Part shown: piece by piece, positions 49,807-58,546 of the stretch
Layout of the letters: the number at the start of each line of letters is the position of its first letter
Numbering within the stretch: the first letter of the stretch is position 1
Source: Aquimonas sp041395245
GTDB lineage: Bacteria > Pseudomonadota > Gammaproteobacteria > Xanthomonadales > Xanthomonadaceae
Direction of reading: 5' to 3'
DNA: 64,000 bases
NCBI GenBank assembly: GCA_041395245.1
Contig: JAWLAY010000005.1
Location: 294,219 to 358,218 of the forward strand
Made by a program: the position numbers and the translations under genes
The notes under the pieces: model-generated
What the model saw: the letters and a program-made list of their open reading frames with translations, nothing else
Database searches by the model: none
What the model was told of the DNA's origin: nothing

Positions 49807-51674
49807 CGCGCACGGTCGCACGCTTGATTGGCTCGATCCATCCGCGCCTGGCAGTGGTGCTTCATGATCTTCTGATGGTGTGGATGTCCTGGCTTCTCGC
49901 CTTGCGTCTGCGGTACAGCTTTGTCGCTCATCCCCCCGCATTTGAATGGATACCCGTCGAAATCGGGATTGTCCTGATCGCGCAGGGTGTTGTGCTTTGG
50001 TGGACCGGTTTGTATCGGGGTCTGTGGCGATTTGCCAGCCTACCGGACCTCTGGAATATCGCTCGGGCCGCTGCATTGGGCGCGATGGCAATTTTCGGCG
50101 GACTGTTCCTGTTTAACCGGCTTGAGGGTATCCCGAGGTCGGTACTGCTCAGCTATCCAGCGGTTTTGGTGCTGGCGCTGGGGGCTCCACGCTGGCTGTA
50201 TCGCTACTGGAAAGACAGTCGCTATGGCAGTGTTCCGCGCGCGAGCGCCAATGCTGTTCGTGTGCTTATTCTCGGCGCGGGACGCGCTGGCGAGGCCCTG
50301 GCGCGGGATTTGCGGCGTGAGGGCCACTATCGACCGGTGGGCTTCATCGATGACAACCGGGCATTGCGCGGCGCAAAGGTCCATGGCGTTCCGGTGCTGG
50401 GCGAACTGCAACAGTTGCAGGCACTGGCCAAGGAGGTGGCTGCAGAGATGCTGCTGATTGCGATGCCATCCGCGAACAATCAGCAAATGCAGCGTGTCGT
50501 GGAGCAGTGTGAGCGCACCGGCTTGCCGTTCCGAACCGTGCCGCGCTTGCAGGACATCATTGACGGACGCCTCAATTTCAACCAATTGAAGGAGGTGGCC
50601 ATCGAGGATCTGTTGGGTCGCGACCCGATCAGTCTGGACTGGACTGCGATCAGAACGGGGTTGAACGGCAAACGCGTGATGATCACAGGCGGCGGTGGTT
50701 CGATCGGCTCCGAGCTGTGTCGCCAAGTAGCCCGACTGGGAATCGACACGTTAATCATCGTTGATCTCAGTGAGTTCAACCTTTATCGCATCGATCAAGA
50801 ACTGCGCGCGGAGTTTCCGGCGTTGACACTGCACAGCCTGCTTGGGGATTGCGGGGATCAACCACTGGTGAATCGCATTCTGGCTGATCACGCGCCGCAA
50901 ATCATTTTTCATGCGGCGGCCTACAAACATGTGCCACTGCTGGAAACCCAGGCGCGTCAGGCGGTGCGCAACAACGTCCTCGCAACCTCTTGTCTAGCAC
51001 AAGCGGCACAGTCACATGGCGTCTCCTCCTTCCTGTTGATCTCCAGCGATAAGGCAGTCAATCCTGCCAATGTGATGGGTGCCACCAAGCGGGTGGCGGA
51101 AATGATCTGCCAGCGTTTGGCGCAGACCGGAGATACGCGCTACCTGACGGTGCGGTTCGGTAACGTTCTGGATTCCGCCGGCAGTGTCGTTCCCTTGTTT
51201 CGTGAGCAGATACAGCGTGGCGGTCCGGTGACCGTCACGCATCCCGACATCACACGCTACTTCATGACCATTCCCGAGGCCTGCCAATTGATACTGCAGG
51301 CACTGATGCTTGGCGAGGGGGACGAAGTATTTGCACTGGACATGGGGGAGCCGGTTCGAATCCGCTACCTCGCTGAACAGATGATCCGTTTGACGGGCAA
51401 GCAGCCCGATCAAGACATCGAGATCACCTATACCGGACTTCGCCCCGGAGAAAAGCTGTTCGAGGAGTTGTTTCATCCGCTCGAAGGTTATCGGCCGACC
51501 CGTCACAGCAAGATCATGCAGGCGAGCCATCGTTTACCGGACGACTGTTTGGACGACGTCCTTGAGGCGATGCGTTTGGCGTGTCAGGAAGTGGACAATC
51601 AGGCACTGATGACGGCACTCGGCAGGCTGGTCCCCGAGTTTGAATCGACAAAATCCGACGAGGTTGTTAGCTAG
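49803..51674 (+). CDS. WbpM/CapD-like UDP-sugar 4,6-dehydratase
   Basis: The protein (623 residues) has four N-terminal membrane helices and two nucleotide-binding domains. The first holds VLILGAGRAGEALA (about 153-166). The second is an extended SDR with TGGGGSIGSEL (glycine-rich loop from residue 295), SSDKAVNP (Lys417) and MGATK (Met425, Lys429), the SMK-type catalytic set. Such proteins convert UDP-GlcNAc to the 4-keto-6-deoxy sugar needed for QuiNAc/FucNAc or bacillosamine residues. It directly follows the WecA/WbpL-like gene, the usual pairing for O-antigen initiation. The ATG at 49803 overlaps the previous stop. Confidence 0.93.
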   Translation: MTRTVARLIGSIHPRLAVVLHDLLMVWMSWLLALRLRYSFVAHPPAFEWIPVEIGIVLIAQGVVLWWTGLYRGLWRFASLPDLWNIARAAALGAMAIFGGLFLFNRLEGIPRSVLLSYPAVLVLALGAPRWLYRYWKDSRYGSVPRASANAVRVLILGAGRAGEALARDLRREGHYRPVGFIDDNRALRGAKVHGVPVLGELQQLQALAKEVAAEMLLIAMPSANNQQMQRVVEQCERTGLPFRTVPRLQDIIDGRLNFNQLKEVAIEDLLGRDPISLDWTAIRTGLNGKRVMITGGGGSIGSELCRQVARLGIDTLIIVDLSEFNLYRIDQELRAEFPALTLHSLLGDCGDQPLVNRILADHAPQIIFHAAAYKHVPLLETQARQAVRNNVLATSCLAQAAQSHGVSSFLLISSDKAVNPANVMGATKRVAEMICQRLAQTGDTRYLTVRFGNVLDSAGSVVPLFREQIQRGGPVTVTHPDITRYFMTIPEACQLILQALMLGEGDEVFALDMGEPVRIRYLAEQMIRLTGKQPDQDIEITYTGLRPGEKLFEELFHPLEGYRPTRHSKIMQASHRLPDDCLDDVLEAMRLACQEVDNQALMTALGRLVPEFESTKSDEVVS

Positions 51675-51675
51675 T

Positions 51676-52578
51676 ATGCGAATTCGCATTGCGGTTTTCC
51701 CGGTGGCGGGATTGGGTACCCGGTTTCTTCCTGCGACGAAGACCGTGCCGAAGGAAATGCTACCGATCGTTGACAAGCCACTGATCCAGTACGCCGTGGA
51801 TGAAGCCATCGAGGCGGGTTGCGACACGCTTGTATTCATCACCAACCGATACAAGCATGCGGTGGCTGACTACTTCGACAAGGCCTATGAGCTGGAAGAA
51901 AAGCTCGCCAAGTCCGGCAAACAGGAGCTCCTCGACGTCGTTCGCGGAGTGCTTCCGCCGCATGTCAGGGCGATTTTCGTCACCCAGGCAGAAGCCCTGG
52001 GGTTGGGGCATGCCGTCCTGTGTGCCGAACCCGTGGTCGGCAACCAACCGTTTGCCGTTCTGCTGCCGGATGACCTGATCTGGAATCCCGACGGGGCGGG
52101 CGCACTGTCGCAGATGGCCGACCTTGCCGAGGCGGAACACGCGAGTGTAGTGGCCGTCCAAGATGTGCCGCGGGCGCAGACCTCAAGCTACGGCATCGTG
52201 GCGACCGGGAGTTTTTCCGACGGCGCAGGCCGTATCCACGCCATGGTGGAAAAGCCGCAACCGGAAGAGGCGCCCAGCACGCTGGGCGTGGTCGGACGCT
52301 ACATACTGCAACCAGGGATATTTGACGCGTTGCGCGCAACGGAGCGCGGGTCCGGTGGTGAAATTCAGCTAACCGACGCGATTGCCAGTGAACTGGCGCG
52401 CCAGAAGACACTGGCTTACCGCTTTCAAGGAACGCGATTCGACTGCGGCAGCCATCTCGGCCTTATCCAGGCCACGATCCGATTTGCGCTGGATCACGAA
52501 AAGCTCAGCGCTGCCGCGAGCAGTTACATGCAGAAGGTGCTGGACGAGCTTTCGCACGACGACGGTCCGCTGCAATAG
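51676..52578 (+). CDS. galU: UTP--glucose-1-phosphate uridylyltransferase
   Basis: GalU makes UDP-glucose from UTP and glucose-1-phosphate for envelope polysaccharides. The 300-residue protein has the nucleotide-binding FPVAGLGTRFLPATKTVPKEM near the N terminus (as FPVAGLGTRFLPATK), VDKPLIQYAVDEA, and the EKP motif in MVEKPQPEEAPS. It starts 1 base after the preceding stop (ATG 51676). It completes the surface-glycan block and is convergent with fadA. Confidence 0.95.
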   Translation: MRIRIAVFPVAGLGTRFLPATKTVPKEMLPIVDKPLIQYAVDEAIEAGCDTLVFITNRYKHAVADYFDKAYELEEKLAKSGKQELLDVVRGVLPPHVRAIFVTQAEALGLGHAVLCAEPVVGNQPFAVLLPDDLIWNPDGAGALSQMADLAEAEHASVVAVQDVPRAQTSSYGIVATGSFSDGAGRIHAMVEKPQPEEAPSTLGVVGRYILQPGIFDALRATERGSGGEIQLTDAIASELARQKTLAYRFQGTRFDCGSHLGLIQATIRFALDHEKLSAAASSYMQKVLDELSHDDGPLQ

Positions 52579-52586
52579 CGGCGAAG

Positions 52587-52616
52587 GCGGGTTCGGCGCA
52601 CTGGCACCGAACCCGC
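52587..52616. terminator. hairpin between galU and fadA
   Basis: GCGGGTTCGG (52587-52596) pairs perfectly with CCGAACCCGC (52607-52616) across a 10-base loop, between two convergent stop codons. No T run follows on either strand. It is probably a bidirectional terminator of the T-poor kind. Confidence 0.55.
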
Positions 52617-52622
52617 AAAGCA

Positions 52623-53822
52623 TTACAGAGACTCGAAGATCCCCGCCGCCCCCATGCCGGTGCCGATACACATCGTCACCATGCCGTACTTTTGTTGACG
52701 ACGCTTCATGCCGTGCACCAGCGTTGCGGTACGAATCGCGCCGGTGGCGCCCAGCGGATGGCCCAGCGCAATGGCACCGCCTAGCGGGTTAATTCGGGTC
52801 GGGTCCAGTCCCAGATCCTTGATGACCGCCAGTGCTTGCGCCGCAAACGCTTCATTGAGCTCGATCCAGTCGAGTTGGTCCTGGCGCAATCCGGCCTGGC
52901 GCAACACCTTGGGGATGGCCTCTTTCGGACCGATGCCCATCACATCCGGTTTGACACCGGCGACAGCGAAGCCGACAAAGCGCGCCAACGGCGTCAATCC
53001 AAACTCCTTGATGGCCTTCTCCGAGGCGAGCATCACCGCCCCAGCGCCATCGGACATCTGCGAACTGTTGCCTGCGGTCACTGAGCCACCTGCGCGGAAT
53101 ACCGGGCGCAGTTTGGCGAGGACATCCAGTGTGGTATCGGCACGCGGGCCTTCATCATTGACAACCAGCGTCTTCTTGACCCGAACCAGATTGCCCACAA
53201 GGTCGGGTTGCTGCGAGACGACTTCGTACGGGGAAATCTCACTCTGGAACTCACCGGCCGCAATCGCCGCGATGGCTTTTTGATGAGAGGCGAGGGCAAA
53301 CGCATCCTGCTCGTCTCGGCTGACTTGCCATTGGCTGGCCACGTTCTCTGCAGTGATGCCCATGCCATAGGCGATGCCGATGTTCTCGTCCTGAAAGATC
53401 GCCGGGTTCATGGCGATCTTGTGACCCATCATCGGCACCATGCTCATGGTCTCGGTGCCCGCACCGATCATCAGATCCGCTTCGCCCAGACGGATGCGAT
53501 CCGCGGCCAGCGCAATGGCCTGCAGACCGGAAGAACAGAAGCGATTGACGGTTTGTGCCGACACCCCGATCGGCAGACCGGCCAGCAGGGCGGCGATTCG
53601 ACCGACATTCATGCCTTGCTCGGCTTCCGGCATGGCGCAGCCGACGACGACATCGTCGATGCGCTGGGCGTCGAGCCCAGGCGTTTGTGCAAGAAGCTGA
53701 CGCAGCGCGTGGGCCAGCAGATCATCGGGTCGGGTGTTGCGGAACACGCCCTTGGGCGCCTTGCCAACCGGTGTACGGGTGGCGGCGACGATGTAGGCGT
53801 CCTGGATTTGACGGTTGGACAT
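52623..53822 (-). CDS. fadA: acetyl-CoA C-acyltransferase (3-ketoacyl-CoA thiolase)
   Basis: This 399-residue thiolase carries out the last step of beta-oxidation. It has the nucleophilic Cys96 in NRFCSSGLQ, His355 in GHPLGATGA, and Cys385 in CIGTGMGAAG. It is the third gene of the regulator-dehydrogenase-thiolase operon and lies 53 bases downstream of the bifunctional enzyme. FadA here is closer to the FadA of the fadNAE-type systems by context than to the fadBA complex of E. coli. Confidence 0.93.
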   Translation of the reverse strand: MSNRQIQDAYIVAATRTPVGKAPKGVFRNTRPDDLLAHALRQLLAQTPGLDAQRIDDVVVGCAMPEAEQGMNVGRIAALLAGLPIGVSAQTVNRFCSSGLQAIALAADRIRLGEADLMIGAGTETMSMVPMMGHKIAMNPAIFQDENIGIAYGMGITAENVASQWQVSRDEQDAFALASHQKAIAAIAAGEFQSEISPYEVVSQQPDLVGNLVRVKKTLVVNDEGPRADTTLDVLAKLRPVFRAGGSVTAGNSSQMSDGAGAVMLASEKAIKEFGLTPLARFVGFAVAGVKPDVMGIGPKEAIPKVLRQAGLRQDQLDWIELNEAFAAQALAVIKDLGLDPTRINPLGGAIALGHPLGATGAIRTATLVHGMKRRQQKYGMVTMCIGTGMGAAGIFESL

Positions 53823-53875
53823 GAATCAGGTCCTCAATAGGGAAGTGTCTGGAAGATGGCGGCCAATGCGCGAAG

Positions 53876-56248
53876 TCAGTTGCGCAGGGGTTTTCCCGTG
53901 CTCAACGTGTGCGCAATTCGTTCCTGGGTCTTCGGCATCTGCGCCAATGCAAAGAAATGTTCGCGTTCCAGCTTCAGCAGCCAGTCTTCGCTGACCAAGG
54001 CCCCGCGGTCTACCGAACCACCGCACAGCACAGTCGCAATGCGCGTCGAGACTTCCATGTCGTGTTCACTGATGAAACGCCCCGACAACATGTTCACCAG
54101 CTGCGACTTGAACGTGGCGATGCCGATGTCGCCAGCGGCCGAGAGCTGCCGGACCGGCAGACTGGGGCGGTATCCACTTTCCGCCAGGCCACGAACTTGC
54201 GCCTTGGCAACGTGCAGCAGTTCGAACGGGTTGAAGACAATCACGTCATCAGGACGCAGCAGGCCCATCTCCTTGGCCTCCAAGGCCGAGCTGGAGGTCT
54301 TACCCATCGCGGTGATTTCAAATGCCTTCTTCAATTGCGCGAACACATCGCCACCCGCGCCCGCGGCCTGACCGGCACGAACCGCCAGTTCCTTGAGACC
54401 ACCGCCTGCCGGCAACAGTCCCACGCCCGCCTCAACAAGCCCGATGTAGCTCTCCAACGCGGCCACGGTTCGGGCAGTGTGCATCTGAAACTCGCAACCG
54501 CCACCCAGTGCCATACCGCGAACGGCAGCCACCACGGGAACCAACGCGTACTTGATGCGTTGGCTGGTCATCTGGAAATTCGCGATCATCGACTCCAGAG
54601 CGGCGATATTGCCGGCCTGCACGAATCCGCTCATGCCCTTGAGATCGGCACCGTAGGAGAATGGCTCGGCGGTCTGCCAGATGACCAATCCCGCGAAATC
54701 CTTTTCGGCGCGCAGGATCGATTCCTGCATGCCTTCGAGAACCGCGTCGCTGACCGTGTTTCCCTTGGTCAGGAACGACACCACAGCGACATCGTCGCCC
54801 GCGTGCCATAGCCGCACACCGGCGTTTTCGAAGACCGTCGTACCCGCGCGCGACGACTCGCCCAACAAAGGGTCGGGGAACAACTGACGCCGGTATACCG
54901 GATGCGATGAACGTGCCACCACCGAGCGTGATGCCGCCGAGAACGAGCCTGCATCCGTATGCACACCGTCGCGCCCGTCAAACACCCACTCCGGCAACGG
55001 GGTCGAGCTCATGGTCTTGCCAGCGGCAATATCCTCCTTGATCCAAGCGGCAACCTGCTGCCAGCCTGCGGCCTGCCAACTCTCGAACGGGCCCTGTTTC
55101 CATCCATACCCCCAACGCATCGCGAAATCGACTTCGCGTGCGCTGTCGGCGATGTCCGCCAGATGGACGGCTGCGTAGTGGAACAGGTCGCGCTGGATGG
55201 CCCACAGGAACTGCGCCTGCGGATCGTTGCTGTCGCGCAGTTTGCCCAGACGCTCGCCCGCATCCTTGATCTTGAGAATCGCATTGACCTCGTCGGAGGT
55301 CGGTTGCCCACTGGCGCGGTATTCACCTGTGGCGATATCCAGTACCAGAATGTCCTTGCCCTGCTTGCGGTAGAAGCCCGCGCCGGATTTCTGGCCTAGT
55401 GCGCCTTTTTCGACCAAGGCGGTCAACGCCGCTGGGACCACATAGTGGGGATGCCAGGGGTCGTCGGGCAGGTAGTTGGTCAGGGTGCGAATAACATGGC
55501 CCAACGTGTCAAGGCCGACCACATCGCCCAGACGATAGGTTCCGCTCTTGGGACGACCAATCGCCGGACCGGTGAGCGCGTCGACGACATCCAGCCCAAG
55601 ACCGAGCCGAGCGGTGTGGTGGAAGGTCGAGATCATCGCGAACGTACCGACGCGATTGGCAATGAAATTTGGTGTGTCCTTGGTCCGTACGACACCCTTG
55701 CCGAGCGTTGTTGTCAGGAAGCCCTCGAGGCCATCCAGAACCGCGGCATCCGTTTGCTTGCAGGGAATCAGCTCGGCCAGATGCATGTAGCGCGGCGGGT
55801 TGAAGAAATGCACACCGCAGAATCGATGGTGCAGCTCTTCCGGCAGTACCTCGGCCAATGCATTGACCGAGAGTCCGGATGTGTTGGTGGCGAGGATCGT
55901 GTGCTGGGAGACGTGCGGAGCGATCCTGGCGTAGAGATCCTTTTTCCAGTCTATGCGTTCGGCGATGGCTTCAATGATCAGGTCACAGTCCTGCAGCAAG
56001 TCCAGATGCTGATCGTAGTTGGCCGGCGTCAGCGCCGCTGCACGCGACGGCAGGGCGAGCGGGGCGGGCGACAGCTTGCCGAGGTTGGCAATCGCCTTGT
56101 TGGCGATGCCGCTCGGATCGCCCTCTTTGGACGGCAGGTCAAACAGCACGGTATCGACGTTGGCGTTGACAAGATGCGCAGCAATCTGCGCTCCCATCAC
56201 ACCAGCACCCAGGACAGCGACCTTGCGGATGCGAAGCGTGGTAGACAT
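53876..56248 (-). CDS. fadN: 3-hydroxyacyl-CoA dehydrogenase/enoyl-CoA hydratase (FadN-type)
   Basis: This 790-residue multifunctional beta-oxidation enzyme has an N-terminal NAD-binding dehydrogenase (VAVLGAGVMGAQIAAH, residues about 10-25, and EAIAERIDWKKDLY). The dehydrogenase C-terminal domains follow, then a C-terminal crotonase domain (from about 530, with GMALGGGCEFQMH and GLVEAGVGLLPAGGG). This order, dehydrogenase first, is that of B. subtilis FadN (about 789 residues), reversed relative to E. coli FadB. The ATG at 56248 (MSTTLRIRKVAVLGAG) was chosen; the longer frame overlaps the regulator gene. The gap to the regulator is 32 bases. Confidence 0.93.
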   Translation of the reverse strand: MSTTLRIRKVAVLGAGVMGAQIAAHLVNANVDTVLFDLPSKEGDPSGIANKAIANLGKLSPAPLALPSRAAALTPANYDQHLDLLQDCDLIIEAIAERIDWKKDLYARIAPHVSQHTILATNTSGLSVNALAEVLPEELHHRFCGVHFFNPPRYMHLAELIPCKQTDAAVLDGLEGFLTTTLGKGVVRTKDTPNFIANRVGTFAMISTFHHTARLGLGLDVVDALTGPAIGRPKSGTYRLGDVVGLDTLGHVIRTLTNYLPDDPWHPHYVVPAALTALVEKGALGQKSGAGFYRKQGKDILVLDIATGEYRASGQPTSDEVNAILKIKDAGERLGKLRDSNDPQAQFLWAIQRDLFHYAAVHLADIADSAREVDFAMRWGYGWKQGPFESWQAAGWQQVAAWIKEDIAAGKTMSSTPLPEWVFDGRDGVHTDAGSFSAASRSVVARSSHPVYRRQLFPDPLLGESSRAGTTVFENAGVRLWHAGDDVAVVSFLTKGNTVSDAVLEGMQESILRAEKDFAGLVIWQTAEPFSYGADLKGMSGFVQAGNIAALESMIANFQMTSQRIKYALVPVVAAVRGMALGGGCEFQMHTARTVAALESYIGLVEAGVGLLPAGGGLKELAVRAGQAAGAGGDVFAQLKKAFEITAMGKTSSSALEAKEMGLLRPDDVIVFNPFELLHVAKAQVRGLAESGYRPSLPVRQLSAAGDIGIATFKSQLVNMLSGRFISEHDMEVSTRIATVLCGGSVDRGALVSEDWLLKLEREHFFALAQMPKTQERIAHTLSTGKPLRN

Positions 56249-56280
56249 GGGTTTCCTCTGAAGGGGTGGCGGTGAAAGGT

Positions 56281-56901
56281 TCAAGGGGTGGTGAGACCGG
56301 CAACGGCAAAACGGAGCAGCTTTTCTGCGGTGAGGCGGCAATGATCCTGTTCGCTGACATTGGCCTGTCGACGTATCAGGCCGAAGTCCGCCATCGCGTA
56401 GGTCAGCGAACCGGCGATGAAGTCGAGTCGCCAATACAGTTCCTGGCGCTCCAGTTGCGGCACGCAGGTATGGATGGCACGCGCGAACTCGCGCAGCACA
56501 TGCCCGTAGTTGTCGGACAGGAACTGACGCAGGCGTTCGTTCTTTTCAGCGTAGGCACGCGCCAGTACGCGAACGAAGGCGCTGCCGCCTTCGTGTTCGA
56601 TTGAAATCTCGAGCGCGGGCTGGATAAAGGCGGCCAATACCTGTTCCAGAGAGACGCTGCTTGCTGACTGCGCCTCTTGGAGCGCGCGCATCCGGCGTTG
56701 GCTCAGATCATCCAGACGGCGACGGAACACCTCGTTGATCAGGTTGTCCTTGGAGCCAAAGTGATAGTTGACTGCAGCGATATTGACGTCGGCGAGCGCC
56801 GTCAACTGACGAAGCGACGTCGAGGCGAAACCGTGCTCCGCGAACAATTGTTCAGCGCAGTTGAGCAGACGGTCTTTGGTGGAAAAGGCGACGCTGACCA
56901 A
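56281..56901 (-). CDS. psrA: PsrA-like TetR-family regulator of fatty-acid degradation
   Basis: This regulator of about 206 residues has a TetR HTH (STKDRLLNCAEQLFAEHGFA, then SLRQLTALADVNIAAVNYHFGSKDNL) and a ligand-binding domain of the PsrA type. PsrA of Pseudomonas is a fatty-acid sensor that represses beta-oxidation genes and itself. The first gene of psrA-fadN-fadA, it lies 32 bases ahead of fadN. The start is uncertain: TTG 56901 gives LVSVAFSTKD, while the ATG at 56961 would put the operator inside the coding sequence, so TTG is preferred. Confidence 0.82.
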   Translation of the reverse strand: MVSVAFSTKDRLLNCAEQLFAEHGFASTSLRQLTALADVNIAAVNYHFGSKDNLINEVFRRRLDDLSQRRMRALQEAQSASSVSLEQVLAAFIQPALEISIEHEGGSAFVRVLARAYAEKNERLRQFLSDNYGHVLREFARAIHTCVPQLERQELYWRLDFIAGSLTYAMADFGLIRRQANVSEQDHCRLTAEKLLRFAVAGLTTP

Positions 56902-56915
56902 GGCATGAGTCCGAG

Positions 56916-56931
56916 TCAAACAAGCGTTTGA
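56916..56931. promoter_or_regulatory. PsrA-type operator
   Basis: TCAAAC-AAGC-GTTTGA (56916-56931) is a perfect inverted repeat with 6-base arms. The core CAAAC N4 GTTTG matches the published PsrA consensus (G/C)AAAC N2-4 GTTT(G/C). It lies 14 bases upstream of the chosen psrA start and probably controls the whole psrA-fadN-fadA operon by autorepression. The match is exact by reading; binding is inferred. Confidence 0.8.
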
Positions 56932-56972
56932 AAGACTACGCGCTGACCTTGCTGCGGTCAATCAAGAGCCTC

Positions 56973-57029
56973 TTCCAACGACACATGAGCCTGGGGGGGA
57001 GGCGGTGATTCCAACGACACATGAGCCTG
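56973..57029. repeat. tandem copy of the IS left end
   Basis: The 21-base sequence starting TTCCAACGACACATGAGC occurs at 56973-56993 and again, identically, at 57009-57029, 36 bases apart. It may be part of a subterminal transposase-binding array, or a solo end left by an earlier copy that the present element inserted against. No such doubling is visible at the right end. Confidence 0.8.
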
Positions 57030-57053
57030 AGCGGTCATCCTTGGAGGATGATC

Positions 57054-58298
57054 GTGACGCTGAATACTTCTACCTTGCGTACGCTGGATCAGGTGCGCGC
57101 CTTTTTGGATGGCTCGACGGCGGTGAGTTTCGAGCCGCCGGCCTCGGCGGATCGTTATGGCTGGCTGGAGGTCACCCTTCGGCAGTTCGGCTACGACCGC
57201 TTGAAGCGGGCCGACAAGGGGCTCCTGCAGGCCTTCCTGCTCAAAGTCACCGGCTACTCCAAAGCGCAGCTGACGCGATTGCTGGCGCAGTGGCGGACGG
57301 GGCGCTGCATTCAAGATCACCGTGGTCCACCGACGCGGCCCTTTGCGCGTCGCTACGGGGACGCTGAGGTGCGCTTGTTGGCGCAATTGGATCGGCTTCA
57401 TGGGCAACTCTCGGGTCCGGCCACCAAGAAGCTGGCCGAGCGCGCGGTGCAGGTGTTCGGTCAGCGTGAGTTCGAAACCTTGGCGCGTATCTCCGTGGCG
57501 CATCTCTACAACCTGCGCGCCAGTGCGGGCTATCAGCGCCAGCGTGGTCACCACACCGTCACCCAGGCGCGCAGTGTGGCGATCGGTGAGCGTCGCCGAC
57601 CCCAGCCTGACGGTCTGCCCGGCTATTTGCGCGTGGACTCGGTACACCAGGGCGATTGGGATGGCGTCAAAGGTCTGTACGTCATCAATCTTGTCGATGC
57701 CATCACCCAGTTCGAGGTGGTTGTCGCCGTCGAGCGCATCAGCGAGCAGTATCTGATCCCCGCGCTCAATCAGGCCTTGGCGAGCTTTCCCTTCGTCATC
57801 CGGGGCTTCCACTCCGACAACGGCTCGGAATACATCAATCACCGCTTGGCCGAACTGCTCACCAAGTTGCACATCGAGTTCACCAAGTCCCGCGCTCGCC
57901 GCAGTAACGACAATGCGCTGGTCGAGAGCAAGAACGCCGCAGTCGTGCGCAAGCACCTGGGCTACAGCCACATTCCCAGCCACCACGCCAACACCGTCAA
58001 CGGCTTCCTGCGCGATCAGCTCACGCCCTACCTCAACTATCACCGGCCGTGCTTCTTCCCCGAGACCGTCGTCGATGCCAAAGGTCGCCAACGACGCCGC
58101 TACCGGTACGCTCAGATGACCACGCCGTATGAACGATTCAAGGCCATCCCCGACGCCGCGCAACACCTCACCTCAGGCATCTCATTCGAAGACCTCGATC
58201 ACATCGCTTACGCCATGACCGATAACCAAGCCGCCGAGCAGCTCAACCGAGAGCGCGAAAAGCTCTTCAAACTCATCCGGCTGAAAAAGACCGCATAA
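57054..58298 (+). CDS. IS transposase (integrase-core, DD35E; IS481-like or ISNCY-like)
   Basis: This 414-residue transposase has a helix-turn-helix-like N-terminal region and a retroviral-integrase (rve) catalytic core with Asp195 in RVDSVHQGDWDG, Asp255 in HSDNGSEYIN and Glu291 in NDNALVESKN, a DD35E spacing. The frame is intact, so the element may still move. The start used is GTG 57054, which has GGAGG 6 bases upstream; the ATGs at 57021 and 57048 are badly spaced or lie inside the terminal repeat. I cannot name the family with certainty; IS481 and the IS1202-like part of ISNCY are the candidates. Confidence 0.88.
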   Translation: MTLNTSTLRTLDQVRAFLDGSTAVSFEPPASADRYGWLEVTLRQFGYDRLKRADKGLLQAFLLKVTGYSKAQLTRLLAQWRTGRCIQDHRGPPTRPFARRYGDAEVRLLAQLDRLHGQLSGPATKKLAERAVQVFGQREFETLARISVAHLYNLRASAGYQRQRGHHTVTQARSVAIGERRRPQPDGLPGYLRVDSVHQGDWDGVKGLYVINLVDAITQFEVVVAVERISEQYLIPALNQALASFPFVIRGFHSDNGSEYINHRLAELLTKLHIEFTKSRARRSNDNALVESKNAAVVRKHLGYSHIPSHHANTVNGFLRDQLTPYLNYHRPCFFPETVVDAKGRQRRRYRYAQMTTPYERFKAIPDAAQHLTSGISFEDLDHIAYAMTDNQAAEQLNREREKLFKLIRLKKTA

Positions 58299-58339
58299 AC
58301 CCAAAATCCGACTCGCTCAGGCTCATTTCACTTTTGGAA

Positions 58340-58546
58340 TGTGCTCAGCACGCGCATGATCGGGGTTTTTGATAGGTGCACCGCCGCATCTTGGTAAACC
58401 GCTATCAACCGCAGCTATCGATAAGGCCATATTGCGGCGATTCCGGCGGGTTTTTCTGCCAGCGCACTACACAGGCTGATCTCAATGCCGTCCAGACAAT
58501 GTTCTTTTTTATCTGATGGTTAAACGCCATTTCTGAGAATCGACAT
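58340..58546. other. intergenic region without recognised gene
   Basis: Between the IS right end and the stop codon of the secreted-protein gene there is no convincing coding frame. The region has several short T runs (for example around 58360 and 58505) that could help terminate the incoming minus-strand transcript, but no clear hairpin-T combination was found. Small reading frames here lack ribosome-binding sites and protein-like composition. Confidence 0.6.

Larger units (their letters stand above)
56973..58339 (+). mobile_element. insertion sequence with DD35E transposase
   Basis: The element spans a transposase gene (57054-58298) with ends that are imperfect inverted repeats. The left inner end, TTCCAACGACAC plus ATGAGCCTGAGCG (57009-57033), faces the right end, whose complement reads TTCCAAAAGTGAA plus ATGAGCCTGAGCG (58314-58339). 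On the left the end sequence is present twice, at 56973 and 57009. I could not identify a target-site duplication, so exact borders are uncertain. It sits between the psrA operator and the secreted-protein gene, about 42 bases upstream of the operator. Confidence 0.75.

Noticed and set aside
57021..58298. Transposase start at ATG 57021
   Set aside because: That ATG is inside the terminal repeat, and the GTG at 57054 has a well-spaced GGAGG.
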